NCBI GenBank assembly: GCA_002811645.1
Contig: PDIP01000026.1
Coordinates: forward strand, 1-64,000
Reading direction: 5' to 3'
DNA length: 64,000 nt
From: Corallochytrium limacisporum
Lineage: Eukaryota; Opisthokonta
Below are positions 1-9,852 of the stretch, piece by piece (positions within the stretch are counted from its first letter, which is position 1; each line of letters opens with the position of its first letter). The notes under the pieces are model-generated. The model saw only the letters and a list, made by a program, of their open reading frames with translations, was not told the DNA's origin and did no database searches. Both the position numbers and the translations under genes were made by a program.

Positions 1-15
1 CCCTAACCCTAACCC
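1..15. repeat. telomeric repeat, left chromosome end
   Basis: The window opens with two and a half CCCTAA units. On the plus strand this is the orientation expected at the left end of a chromosome carrying TTAGGG telomeres. It abuts coding sequence directly, with no subtelomeric spacer. Only 15 nt are present, so the array was probably trimmed during assembly. Confidence 0.8.
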
Positions 16-3000
16 TTCTCCATTTCATTCTTAGCCGTGGGCTGCAAGTACTTATGCTCATGTTCGGGTAGTTTTCCTTTTGGAGGAAGTTTGAGCTGTG
101 GCAGGGGTTTTAGATTCACAGCAGGAACATGATTTATGCTCTGTGTGACACCGTTTGAGCCTGCTCGGACAGCCGGTGTAATGAAAGAGGGGCTTGCGTA
201 GTCATTCTCGAGCTCCTGCTGGACAACCGCCTGTGCAATGAAGGAAGGTCTTGCGTAGTCATTCTCATCGTCGGAATATGAATCGTCTTCGTCCAATTGT
301 GGATTGGGAACAACAACTGGTGCACCTGCACAAGGTGTTTTTCTTTTTGGTGAAGGCGCAATTGCGTACAAAGCAAGCACATACACAGCTCCAATGATAA
401 TATAAAGTGCTACCAGACCCCAATTGGTGCCTTCACACTCTACACAGTTTCCACCCCACTCATAATACCCATCCATACAACGACCGCAGAGAAAATTGTC
501 GTGGCTCTGTTCACGACCATCGGCGCACTGACTCACGTTGGCGGACGCCATGGCTTCGGTCAGGGTCACAGATGTATCACGCTGCTGTCTAAGAGCACGT
601 CTACGATGCTCCTGCATTGATGTCACCCATGCATCATGATTGATTTCTCGGCGCCGCGAACTCGTCGATGTAAAGTCTATGTTTTGTGTCAAGACCATTG
701 CGACACCTCCAAGACAGTAGCCGGTTGGGCACTTTTCGGCAAGGACAGAACCATCTTCATTGAAATACCCCCAGTAATCAACATCAATTACGGCTAGCCC
801 TTCCACACAACTAACACCAGCGACTTCAGGACATGCAAAGCACTCTGACATTCCACCGGCAATGTTATAGAAACCAGACGGACAAGTCAGGCAGACACTG
901 AGACCTGGTGTTGGTGCATATGTACCTGATTGGCAGCGATTACATGATGTACTTGCCTCGTTCTCAGAGTACAACCCAATTGGACAATCAATACAAGATA
1001 TCGCTCCAGAGTCAGGTTGATATGTACCTGCTGAACAGGCCGTGCACATTCCGTTCACAGCAATATACCCGGGAGTACAGCTTTCACAACGGGTTTGTTC
1101 AGCATTGGCAGAAGTCCCCTCTGGACAGGCAATGCACTCTGATCCACCCTCTGATGCAGATATTTGACCAGATGGGCAAGGCAATGGGGACGACATCAAG
1201 ACTATTGGACATTGTTTGCCAGCAGGACAATCCACACACTCATCGTTAAATTCGTAGGTGCCGATTTCACACCCATCGCAGCCAATACCATCACTTCGAG
1301 ACACCTCGCCAGCCCCACATACCTGTGGCACGGACGTACCCGCGGTGGGACAGCTGTGGCCATCAGGGCAAGCTACACATTCACCATGCAATTCGTATGT
1401 ACCTGCGGAACAGGGCTCGCAATCGCTTCTGTCATCAGTCATGATCTCACCGGCGGAACACTCCTGAGGCACAGACGTTCCTGGAGATGGACAGCTATGA
1501 CCGTCGGGACAAACCACGCACTCACCACGTAACTCGTATGTACCTACCGCACAAGGCTCGCAAGCGCTTCTGTCTTCAGTCACGATATCACCTGCTGAAC
1601 ACTCCTGCGGCACAGATGTACCAGTGGTGGGACAGCTGTGGCCATCCGGACAAACAATACACTCGTCACGTAACTCGTAGGTGCCTATTGCACAAGGAAC
1701 ACAGGCGTCTTTTTCGTCATTCACAACGTCCCCTGCCGAGCATTCCTGAGGCACAGCAGTGCCCGCGGTGGGACAGCTATGACCATCCGGACAAATCTTG
1801 CACTCATCCCGTAACTCATATGTACCAGCAGGACAAGGATCACATCCATCTTTATCATCGTTCACGACATACCCTGCTGAGCATTCCTGAGGCTCAGACG
1901 TGCCAGTGGTGGGACAGCTGTGGCCAACGGGGCAAACCACACACTCATCACGTAGCTCGTATGTACCCGCAGGGCAAGCTACACAACCATCCCTGTCATC
2001 ATTTACGATGTAACCTGCCGAACATTCCTGAGGTGCAGACGTACCAGCGGTCGGACAGCTGTGGCCATCCGGACACGTTTTACACTCATCCCGTAGCTCG
2101 TACATACCAGCAGGGCAAGGATCACATCCATCTTTGCTCTCGTTTACAATATCACCTGCAGAGCACTCCTGAGGCACAGACGTGCCAGCGGTAGGACAGC
2201 TGTGACCATCCGGGCAAACTAGACACTCATCACGCAACTCATATGTACCAGCAGGGCAAGGATCACAGCCACTCTTGTCCTCGGTTACAATGTACCCGGC
2301 TGAGCACTCCTGGGGCTCAGAAGTACCCGCAGTGGGACAACTGTGACCATCAGGACAATCTACGCACTCGCCACGTAACTCGTAGGTGCCTATTGCGCAA
2401 GGGACACAGTCGCTTCTGTCCTCCGACACTATTTCGCCAGCTGAACACTCATCCGGCACCGAAGTTCCTGCGTTGGGACAGCTATAGCCATCAGGACAAT
2501 TTATACACACACCACGTACCTCGTATGTACCTATCGCGCAGGGCTCGCAGCCACTTTTGTCTTCTTTCACGACTTCGCCTGCTGAGCACTCTAGGCATTT
2601 GTTCGATCCGCGAGATGGGGTGTAGTAGTGAGTGTCACAAGCATCGCAAACCGATCTACCAATATCGGCGGTGTAGTAACCGTAGTCACAATCATTGCAT
2701 TCGCTCATTTCAGTGACGTTGCCAAACTTCCCAATAGGGCACGGAAAGCAGACGTCCATTCCAATGACGTCAGCATAAGTACCAGTGCCACAAGGGGTAC
2801 AGTCCTCCAGGCCTGGTTCGGAAGAGTATCGTCCAAGAATACAGGCGGTACATGTGCTTTGCACATTTCCAAAATCGACCATTGGCCGGGCCGCTCCCTG
2901 GCCATCCACAATTGGTCCCTGGTAGCCCGCGTCGCAAAGACGGCAGTCGGGTCCAGTGAAGCCGGTCTGGCAAACACAAGTGCCATAAATGGGGTCACCA

Positions 3001-5072
3001 GCTTGCAATCCCAGCAGTGAAATTGCGTTGTTGGCATCGTTGAGTGTCCGGGTACACACACCACGACCGAAGCATTCCGCTTGACACTCAACTGCCACGT
3101 TGTGTACGTACGAATAGTTCATGTCTGTGGTCCCATCACCAAGGATAAAATCCATGTCTCCGTCGCCGTCGATATCGATTGCCACCAGAGTTTGATACGT
3201 TGCAGTGAAGTCGTGTTGGAACCATGGTGAGGTGTACGTTACATCCGTCCAAACACCGTTTTCACTCTCGTAGAAGCGAAGGGAAATACCATCATTGTTC
3301 ATGTCTTGCACGGCGATCACGTCAAGATCATTGTCACCATCGATGTCCACGATGTAAAACTGTGGAGGCTCAGACTGTACTGAGTCAGATACATCTACGG
3401 AGGCAAACGGGTCCGTAGCATCAAGTACCCACGTATTGTACGCGCCCCCATTGTTACTGCCAGCAATGAACTTTCCCCCGTTATCTACCAAAACAATATC
3501 CTTCATGGCGTCATTATTATAGTCGACGCATCCCAGTTTCTGGTCGTCACCTGCATAGAAATCTCCGCTTGAGAATTGAATGGCGTCTGACCATCTCCAG
3601 GTTGGTGTCTCCGCATCGCCAGAATTTTCAATGCAATAGTATTTGTCGCTGACCCCCGGATCGTTGGCAACTACTAGCAGATCCTGCAACCCATCATTGT
3701 TCATGTCACACAAAGTGAGGAAAAGCTGATCTCCTCCGGCAATCACGTTCTCGTGCACATCATTCAAAATTCCAGACTGGACGGGTACGGGATTTGAGCC
3801 AGTGTCGGTCTCAATCAAAGCGTAACCTTCCTCAGAACCCTGATTCCACAGGACGCGAGGGGGATTTGTCCCCCCCTCACATATGATGACCTCTGGTATG
3901 CCGTCCCCGTTCAAGTCACCCGAAGTGGCCCAGTGGCCACGGTTAGATTGTGGTTCAATGGGCTGCCAGGTGCCTTCGACATCGTTGTCAGTTTCAAGTC
4001 CAAAGGCATGGTTGCCAGCGGAACCCAGGTTTAGCCAAATGCGAAGGTTCGCTCCCACACTACAGGAACCATCCTCACCGTTTCCAAGACCAATCATATC
4101 CAGATCACCATCGAGGTCTATATCAGCCCAAGTCAGTTTCGTGAAAGGATCCAGTGCCATGCGGTAGAAAGGTGAATGTGTCGGCTGGTGCTCGTATGTG
4201 CCATACCCATTCTCCATGTAGAACACTCTGCCTGTCGTTGAAGTGAACAGGACATCCAAATACCCGTCGTTGTTTAGGTCCACTGCGCTGGCTACCGCCT
4301 CGGAGGCATCACCTGCATAATCAAAGGCAGATGAACCTAGGTCCAACTCTATAAGCTCATGAGAACTCTGGTCAGCGAGTGCCATGTTTTCGCTATCACC
4401 CGTGTTTAGATAGACACGCATGCTGTATGGTGTGACCGAGTCACGGTCTTGTCCGACGAGAAGATCCAGGTCCCCATCCCCATCCCAATCTACCAACTCA
4501 GGGACAACCTCTGAGATACCGGTATCAGCGATACCATTGCCAACGACAGAGAAAGGATTGTCGACAGAGGCCTGACGTGTGAAGACGGGTGCGATGGCTG
4601 TGCCAGTATTCTTAAACCAGAAGATTATCTCGCGAGTGCCCGGGTCGGCAGCTGCACACCCAACCACAATGTCCATGAGTCCATCACCATCGACATCTCC
4701 TACAGTGGGCGCAGGGAAATTGCAGGTGATATCAGTGCGTATCTCACTCCCACTCAAAACTCCACTGTCAACCCATTTGCCATTGGCGTTCATGGTGTAC
4801 AGGTACATCTCATCGACACCACCCCCAGTCTTTTGGTGCGTTATGACCAAATCTGGAAACTGGTCACCGGTGAAGTCTGCGGCCGCTACCTTGGCTTTGC
4901 ATTCCCATGAGGCATCAGGAATTAGGGACGCTGGTGAATCCCTCCGATCAGTGATGTCGCGCCACTGTGGGCGCCCTGGTACTATGGTTTGACCTGTCAC
5001 GAATCCCGTTGCCATGAAAAGCATGGCAGAGGCCCGAAGACCTACCACCCGCACTTGTGGTTTTGACCTCAT
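9..5072 (-). CDS. FG-GAP / EGF-like / cysteine-rich repeat transmembrane receptor
   Basis: Large single-pass membrane protein, 1687 aa from the first in-frame ATG (5072). Upstream codons are open to 5264 but contain no ATG. A basic start and hydrophobic stretch (residues 1-30, VVGLRASAMLFMATGFVTG) look like a signal peptide. Residues about 60-660 hold ten DxDxDG-type FG-GAP/VCBS calcium-binding motifs (e.g. GDVDGDGLMDIVVG), as in integrin alpha propellers. An EGF-like module (about 660-705, ending CVCQTGFTGPDC) follows, then ephrin-receptor/TNFR-like cysteine-rich units to about residue 1540, including ten 47-aa tandem repeats (829-1298). A transmembrane helix lies at about 1551-1572, followed by a 115-aa cytoplasmic tail with three YxxP motifs. 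The stop codon TAG lies in the telomeric repeat, so the natural C-terminus may be lost. Ligand unknown; an adhesion or sensing role is inferred. Confidence 0.85.
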   Translation of the reverse strand: MRSKPQVRVVGLRASAMLFMATGFVTGQTIVPGRPQWRDITDRRDSPASLIPDASWECKAKVAAADFTGDQFPDLVITHQKTGGGVDEMYLYTMNANGKWVDSGVLSGSEIRTDITCNFPAPTVGDVDGDGLMDIVVGCAAADPGTREIIFWFKNTGTAIAPVFTRQASVDNPFSVVGNGIADTGISEVVPELVDWDGDGDLDLLVGQDRDSVTPYSMRVYLNTGDSENMALADQSSHELIELDLGSSAFDYAGDASEAVASAVDLNNDGYLDVLFTSTTGRVFYMENGYGTYEHQPTHSPFYRMALDPFTKLTWADIDLDGDLDMIGLGNGEDGSCSVGANLRIWLNLGSAGNHAFGLETDNDVEGTWQPIEPQSNRGHWATSGDLNGDGIPEVIICEGGTNPPRVLWNQGSEEGYALIETDTGSNPVPVQSGILNDVHENVIAGGDQLFLTLCDMNNDGLQDLLVVANDPGVSDKYYCIENSGDAETPTWRWSDAIQFSSGDFYAGDDQKLGCVDYNNDAMKDIVLVDNGGKFIAGSNNGGAYNTWVLDATDPFASVDVSDSVQSEPPQFYIVDIDGDNDLDVIAVQDMNNDGISLRFYESENGVWTDVTYTSPWFQHDFTATYQTLVAIDIDGDGDMDFILGDGTTDMNYSYVHNVAVECQAECFGRGVCTRTLNDANNAISLLGLQAGDPIYGTCVCQTGFTGPDCRLCDAGYQGPIVDGQGAARPMVDFGNVQSTCTACILGRYSSEPGLEDCTPCGTGTYADVIGMDVCFPCPIGKFGNVTEMSECNDCDYGYYTADIGRSVCDACDTHYYTPSRGSNKCLECSAGEVVKEDKSGCEPCAIGTYEVRGVCINCPDGYSCPNAGTSVPDECSAGEIVSEDRSDCVPCAIGTYELRGECVDCPDGHSCPTAGTSEPQECSAGYIVTEDKSGCDPCPAGTYELRDECLVCPDGHSCPTAGTSVPQECSAGDIVNESKDGCDPCPAGMYELRDECKTCPDGHSCPTAGTSAPQECSAGYIVNDDRDGCVACPAGTYELRDECVVCPVGHSCPTTGTSEPQECSAGYVVNDDKDGCDPCPAGTYELRDECKICPDGHSCPTAGTAVPQECSAGDVVNDEKDACVPCAIGTYELRDECIVCPDGHSCPTTGTSVPQECSAGDIVTEDRSACEPCAVGTYELRGECVVCPDGHSCPSPGTSVPQECSAGEIMTDDRSDCEPCSAGTYELHGECVACPDGHSCPTAGTSVPQVCGAGEVSRSDGIGCDGCEIGTYEFNDECVDCPAGKQCPIVLMSSPLPCPSGQISASEGGSECIACPEGTSANAEQTRCESCTPGYIAVNGMCTACSAGTYQPDSGAISCIDCPIGLYSENEASTSCNRCQSGTYAPTPGLSVCLTCPSGFYNIAGGMSECFACPEVAGVSCVEGLAVIDVDYWGYFNEDGSVLAEKCPTGYCLGGVAMVLTQNIDFTSTSSRRREINHDAWVTSMQEHRRRALRQQRDTSVTLTEAMASANVSQCADGREQSHDNFLCGRCMDGYYEWGGNCVECEGTNWGLVALYIIIGAVYVLALYAIAPSPKRKTPCAGAPVVVPNPQLDEDDSYSDDENDYARPSFIAQAVVQQELENDYASPSFITPAVRAGSNGVTQSINHVPAVNLKPLPQLKLPPKGKLPEHEHKYLQPTAKNEMEKG
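193..266 (-). repeat. 57-bp direct duplication in the receptor tail
   Basis: A 17-nt identical block (193-209 and 250-266) marks two similar units at a 57-bp (19-codon) period. Each encodes NDYA, R or S, then PSFI, so the duplication doubled a tyrosine motif in the cytoplasmic tail. Confidence 0.7.
1179..2588 (-). repeat. ten tandem 141-bp cysteine-rich coding repeats
   Basis: Ten in-frame units of exactly 47 codons each start with CSAG (CGAG in the last) and carry a GTYEL..ECxxCPDGHSCP pattern with six cysteines. Units 2-9 are very alike; unit 1 and especially unit 10 are more divergent. This is the pattern expected of array growth and homogenisation by unequal exchange. Confidence 0.9.
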
Positions 5073-5765
5073 CTCATGAATCTGTCGGTTGAAAAGACAA
5101 ACTAGACCATGGATTTGTCTACAAGCCGGATAGGGGTAGCTTTGTTCACATCGTCGCAACCGCAAGCGACTGGATAACTTCGCTCTCTGGATGTCCTGAT
5201 GCCTTCTTTTACCCCATCCAGAGTGCCAGTATTGTCCGCCCCTTTTCCGCGGAGTGTTTGTCACAGAAGTCAGTCACTCGTGTTTTTAGGATTCAAGCGG
5301 CACTGTTTCCGTTCTTTACTTTCGTCTGTCTTCGTTATCGTTCTCTACAATATGCGCAAGGGCCGAGCTTCCAGCCATGGGCCCCATCTTTTCTTCACGT
5401 TGCGTATATTTGCTATACTTCTTTTTCGCAGCTCTTCTCCGATATACGGCCGATAGATTCAGCATGCATACTATTACTCCAAAGAATTAGGGAGATAGGA
5501 AGACATCCACCTGGTCTGTCTCTGTGGCACCAAACTTCTCAGGTTCTTTCTTACATGCGCACGTCGTCTGCAGCAGAACAGGTCTGGTGCTACCGATTGC
5601 AAATGAGAGAGAAACATTCATAACGATCAAACCGTGATAAGGACACTAGTCAGGACGATGAAGGACTATTAAAGGATACGTTTAGAATGTGTTATGCGAG
5701 GCAATTGAACTCTCAGATGCCTTGTGCAAGAGGCCCCAAACCCACTGCCGTCTCCCGGTGCGCAG

Positions 5766-5800
5766 GCCCCCCCCGCGGGGTGGGGGGGTGTGGGGGGGGA
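5766..5800. repeat. intergenic GC palindromic tract
   Basis: A C8 run, then GCGGGG, then two G7-8 runs separated by TGT: an interrupted C-run/G-run palindrome. It lies in the spacer between the receptor and SVOP-like genes. Confidence 0.6.
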
Positions 5801-8003
5801 AGTTCAGTCCCGTCCCTAGCGACGCTGCGAATTCTAAGCAGCAACCGGACTTCGCACAGATATATACCCAAAAACACAGGCCCAACCCCACTTTCGAACA
5901 TATAGCCGGCACTAAGGCGGTATTACCTTTCAGGCGGCGAACAAGAAGTCTTAGTGATATTCCTGCTAGTGTGTGCTGCAATGTTGTGGTAGACCTGCAC
6001 CACCGGCAAAGATATGCCACATTTTGGTGTATCTCTGTACGGGAAATGGGGACATGCACTGTCCCATACTCCGACCAACAGACGCGCAGCCGGGTGCTTA
6101 CACACTTCACACAAGAAGTACTCACGCAGTCGATGTGGTGCGGCTTTGAACATGCTGCTAATGCATACAGAATAGTACCAAATCAAGAGAGTTGGCCAAC
6201 ACTGAGCCCAGCTATGCCTTGTGTCTGAGCACAACCCCACGCCTTCTGAGTTCGTAGTCGTATCCAATGGTTGCTTCCAATAGTTTGGATTGTGCAAGAA
6301 AAAATTGACCATCAATCTTGCATCTCCGTATAGGCACCATGGATAGTCTCACATTCCATGTGCATCTGCAGTTTCCGTCTGAATAGTCAATCAATGTCAG
6401 ACCAAGTGCGTCCATTGGTTGGTGAAGCCATGCTATTCAGATGACTCCGCAATATACAATGAGTATTTCCGTGGACTATGCATGATGCGCCAGATTTTTG
6501 TTTCCCGTTCTCCTCTGTCTTTGATTCCAACGTGGGGCGCATACCAAATAAATTCCGATTGGACAAAAGGCAGTCACTACCGAAGAACTAGAATTGGGTT
6601 TCAATCGTACTTGGCCAGTCTGCGGCTTTCCGGTAGATCCCTCCTGGTCTCCGGCATGCAGAGGGGCTCACCGAATGAAGCGAATCGGAATCTTGCCAGT
6701 GTCCCGAGGGTCGAGGACTAATCAATATCAACCACTGCGCGGTATCCGCAACCACTGACAAGAGAAGAAGACACATCAGCCCCCCCCCACGCCGCCGCAG
6801 GAGAAAATGAGGGCAAAAGGCCAAGGATAGATCAGGAAGGCTGTTTGGGCGTGTGTGTAGTAAGAAATGGGCATCCGTTGCCTTGGAAGAAAAGGCGGGA
6901 GGAGGGAGAAAATTGGTGCGTGACTAGCCAACGTAGTTATCGCCAGGTACCGGGAACCAGTGAAGAAGTATAGGCCGAGGGGAGGAACTTTGGCGTACGT
7001 TGGAAACATGATCGACGTATTTTATCACAGGAAGGGAGTACCAGGGTTGTTCATCGTTGGGCCGTGAGGACGCAGCTGCCAACTAATAGCATCCAACCCT
7101 CAAACACCGCCCTGTCTGCCTTCAACTCAAAGGAAACAGTTGATGGAAGTTTTCAAGCGCATACGTGTGATCTGGGGCCCTTCACGTTCAGTGAGTGAGG
7201 ACGATTGTCTCCATAGTATGGATATAAGATGTAGAATAGACGAAGACGCTTTCAAAATTTTAAGAGACTGTTCCTCGCATGAGGCATGGCAGGGGACCTG
7301 TTTTCTACCATGGACTCCTTTCATATTTCAACTGCCAACGCACGGGAGAGCCACTACCACCATACCACACCTACGGGAGCAAACTCTCACTTTCCTTGGC
7401 TCGAGGACGATACAACGTGTGTGATCTCACCGCCGGTGTCTTCAGCTACGAAGGCAGACGTTTTCAGCAGTGGCCAGTTGCCAATCATATTCATTTTCTC
7501 GGGACGAAAGTTCCACGAGTTTTCGGACATATGTTTGACCCTATCGACGACGGTTATCGAGGTAATCTTAGTACCACCGGTACTCCACCTCTACCTCCCT
7601 CCGCCACTGCTATGTGTACACATCATGTTTTGTGCGGCAGCGTTTGCTTCGAACCCAACCCCCCAATTACCATACCACATTTTGTCTCGGGGAGGGGACG
7701 TGAACTTTCGTAGTAGCAGTAGGAGTGGTAATTTGGCAAATTTCAATGGTTTGTGTATGACTGACTGGTTGATGGTGGTAATGGTGTAACCATCGGGAGT
7801 CCCTCCTGGTGTTCATTATAGGACCGCAAATTCAATGGAACCAGAGCATAAGAGAGGAGCGGATAGAAAAAATGGGCCACGGCCAGACTAACAAAGCACG
7901 GATTCAGTACCGCTCGACGGAGATTTCAGTCCATTAGGTATAGGAATCCATTTAGGAAACCGGGACTAGAAGTTCATGAAGACGTTTGAGCCCATGCTTT
8001 AAT

Positions 8004-8036
8004 GGGCCCCCGGCCCCGGGGGGGGGGCGGGCTGGG
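8004..8036. repeat. intergenic GC palindromic tract
   Basis: GGGCCCCCGGCCCC followed directly by G10 and then CGGGCTGGG. The centre is the CCCCGGGG core seen in many spacers of this window. Confidence 0.6.
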
Positions 8037-8745
8037 CTTAACAAAACTTTTTGGGTTACTGTAAGTATATGGTCAGGCCCCTTTAAAGAACCCTTGCATA
8101 GTGGGTGTATGGCACCCGTCTGTCGTGCGCTTGCACTGGGTGGCCCACCCTGCCCTGACTGTGTACCTGACGGCTCACAATACGAAAATTTTCTTTTATT
8201 GACTGTAGCTGCCTACACAGCAGCATTTTCTAGTCCTTGCTTTGGCCTGCCTCGGTGGGCACCTGCCTTTTCAGGCATCTGTCTCTGGCGCTGCAAGTCT
8301 GGAGCAACGCAGAGATCGTTCATGACAAAGGGCCCCCGTTGTCTAGAGCTAATGACTTTTTCGCGATCACATCATTAACACTAACTACAGACGACATCAC
8401 TGGTGCACCTCCTAAAGGAGGGACCAGTCCTACTGCGGGGGTGGAATGCTTCATTCCTTTGGGGGTTTCGGACCCGACCAACCCCCCAAACGCAGACATA
8501 TGGAATGTGTTGGGAATCCCCGCGCAGAAAAGGGAAACCATATAAACCAGCCCGTACGCGTAAATCACTCTGTGTTCCATACCGTAAACTCTGCGGTTCC
8601 ATTGCTTGGTTGCGGGCGATGAAAACCGAGCAGTGTCCCACTTGCGAATGCGTCTGCCTGCGCTCTAAGATTTCAGTAAACCTGCTCCTTTTGGCAGACA
8701 AGGGGGAAAATCTATGAAACGTACACAAAGGAGGGAAGCGACGGA

Positions 8746-8776
8746 CGGGGATAAGGGAGGGGGGAGGGGGAGGGAG
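8746..8776 (+). other. G-rich block, candidate G-quadruplex
   Basis: At least four runs of three or more G are separated by 1-4 nt, with no matching C tract. This satisfies the usual G-quadruplex sequence rule on the plus strand. No function is evident. Confidence 0.45.
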
Positions 8777-9148
8777 ATTTTTGTTCTCAGATGTCGGTAG
8801 TTGCTTCGCTATCTTTCTGCTAAGTTTTGCACTGGAAGTTCGAGATGAAAGGTGTTGAGAAAACTTCAGAGATTATGTTTCTGCACAGTGTGATTTGTCG
8901 TCTCATGTGTGTTGAGATTGTATCTCGAAGGAATAGTCGTAACGGTTGTGTTACCCCGTGCTCAAGAAATGGATAGAAGGCGGTAGTGTCAGAAATCTGC
9001 AAGACATACGATCGGCACCGGTCGAGACACATGCGCTGGGCGGCAATCAGGCAGGGAAAGGACAAAGGAAAGCGACTGGTCATTGGCGCAGGTACTGTCG
9101 GTGGCGCCGCACCTTCACGAAAGTAGATCAGCAGAGGGAGGTCATAGA

Positions 9149-9163
9149 CCTAACCTAACCTAA
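9149..9163. repeat. interstitial telomere-like (CCTAA)3
   Basis: Three perfect CCTAA pentamers in the same orientation as the end telomere, but lacking one C per unit. They could be a degenerate telomere remnant or chance. Confidence 0.4.
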
Positions 9164-9852
9164 GTGGCCGGACGCAATTGCTGTCACGATCGCAGTGTTC
9201 CACCCCCGCACTGGGCCCGTCGTGGTGGCGCCCTCCTTCACCAGGGGACCAAAACTGATGAGGGATCGGGGGCGAGACGAAAAGAAACACTAGCTTAGGC
9301 ACAGCGCAAGGGCATTTTTTCTAAAACCCGTGAGCTCCGCCCGCTCAACCAGAAATTGCCACCGCTCGTGAACAAATTTTTCCTAGTGTATCGTTTCGTT
9401 TACTGATGAGTTTTCCCTCCCAACTTAGAATGCGCAGATGAACGGGAGAGCATTTACAACGAAAAGTAAACAAATACATTCTATACTGAATTTGGAAAGT
9501 TTGGCTGGGATACTACCAAACTTACCACCGAAAGGGGCCTGACCACGGCCGGGATTAGGGTTCGGCCCGGGGGCTGCACCGTTAGGTGCACGGACGTTCC
9601 AACTGTACGTAGTGAGGCTGCAGGAGTTTTCTGAATTTGACGTTGGAACAGACTGTTCCTGGGCGGGAAGCTTGCTTTTCTTCTGAGCTGCCGTGGTAAG
9701 CTCCTAAAGAAATAACGGCTTTGTCCAATCCATGGGCTTCCTGACAATTTGTCAACAGCGAGACTTAAAGAACATAGCTGACATAACGAGAACAATACAT
9801 GAATTGAGGACCATGAATCGATAGCTGAGGACCATATTGCTAGCGTAAAGAA

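Larger units (their letters stand above)
5073..9852. other. gene-free region, 4.8 kb, next to the subtelomeric receptor
   Basis: No reading frame here resembles a known protein. The open frames (longest 179 codons) are short, overlap on both strands and lack domain features. The region holds two GC palindromic tracts (5766-5800 and 8004-8036), a C run at 6780-6789, a G-rich block (8746-8776), a short (CCTAA)3 and a small hairpin (9575-9590: a 6-bp stem with loop GTTA). It must contain the promoters of the receptor gene (minus strand) and the SVOP-like gene (plus strand). Confidence 0.6.
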
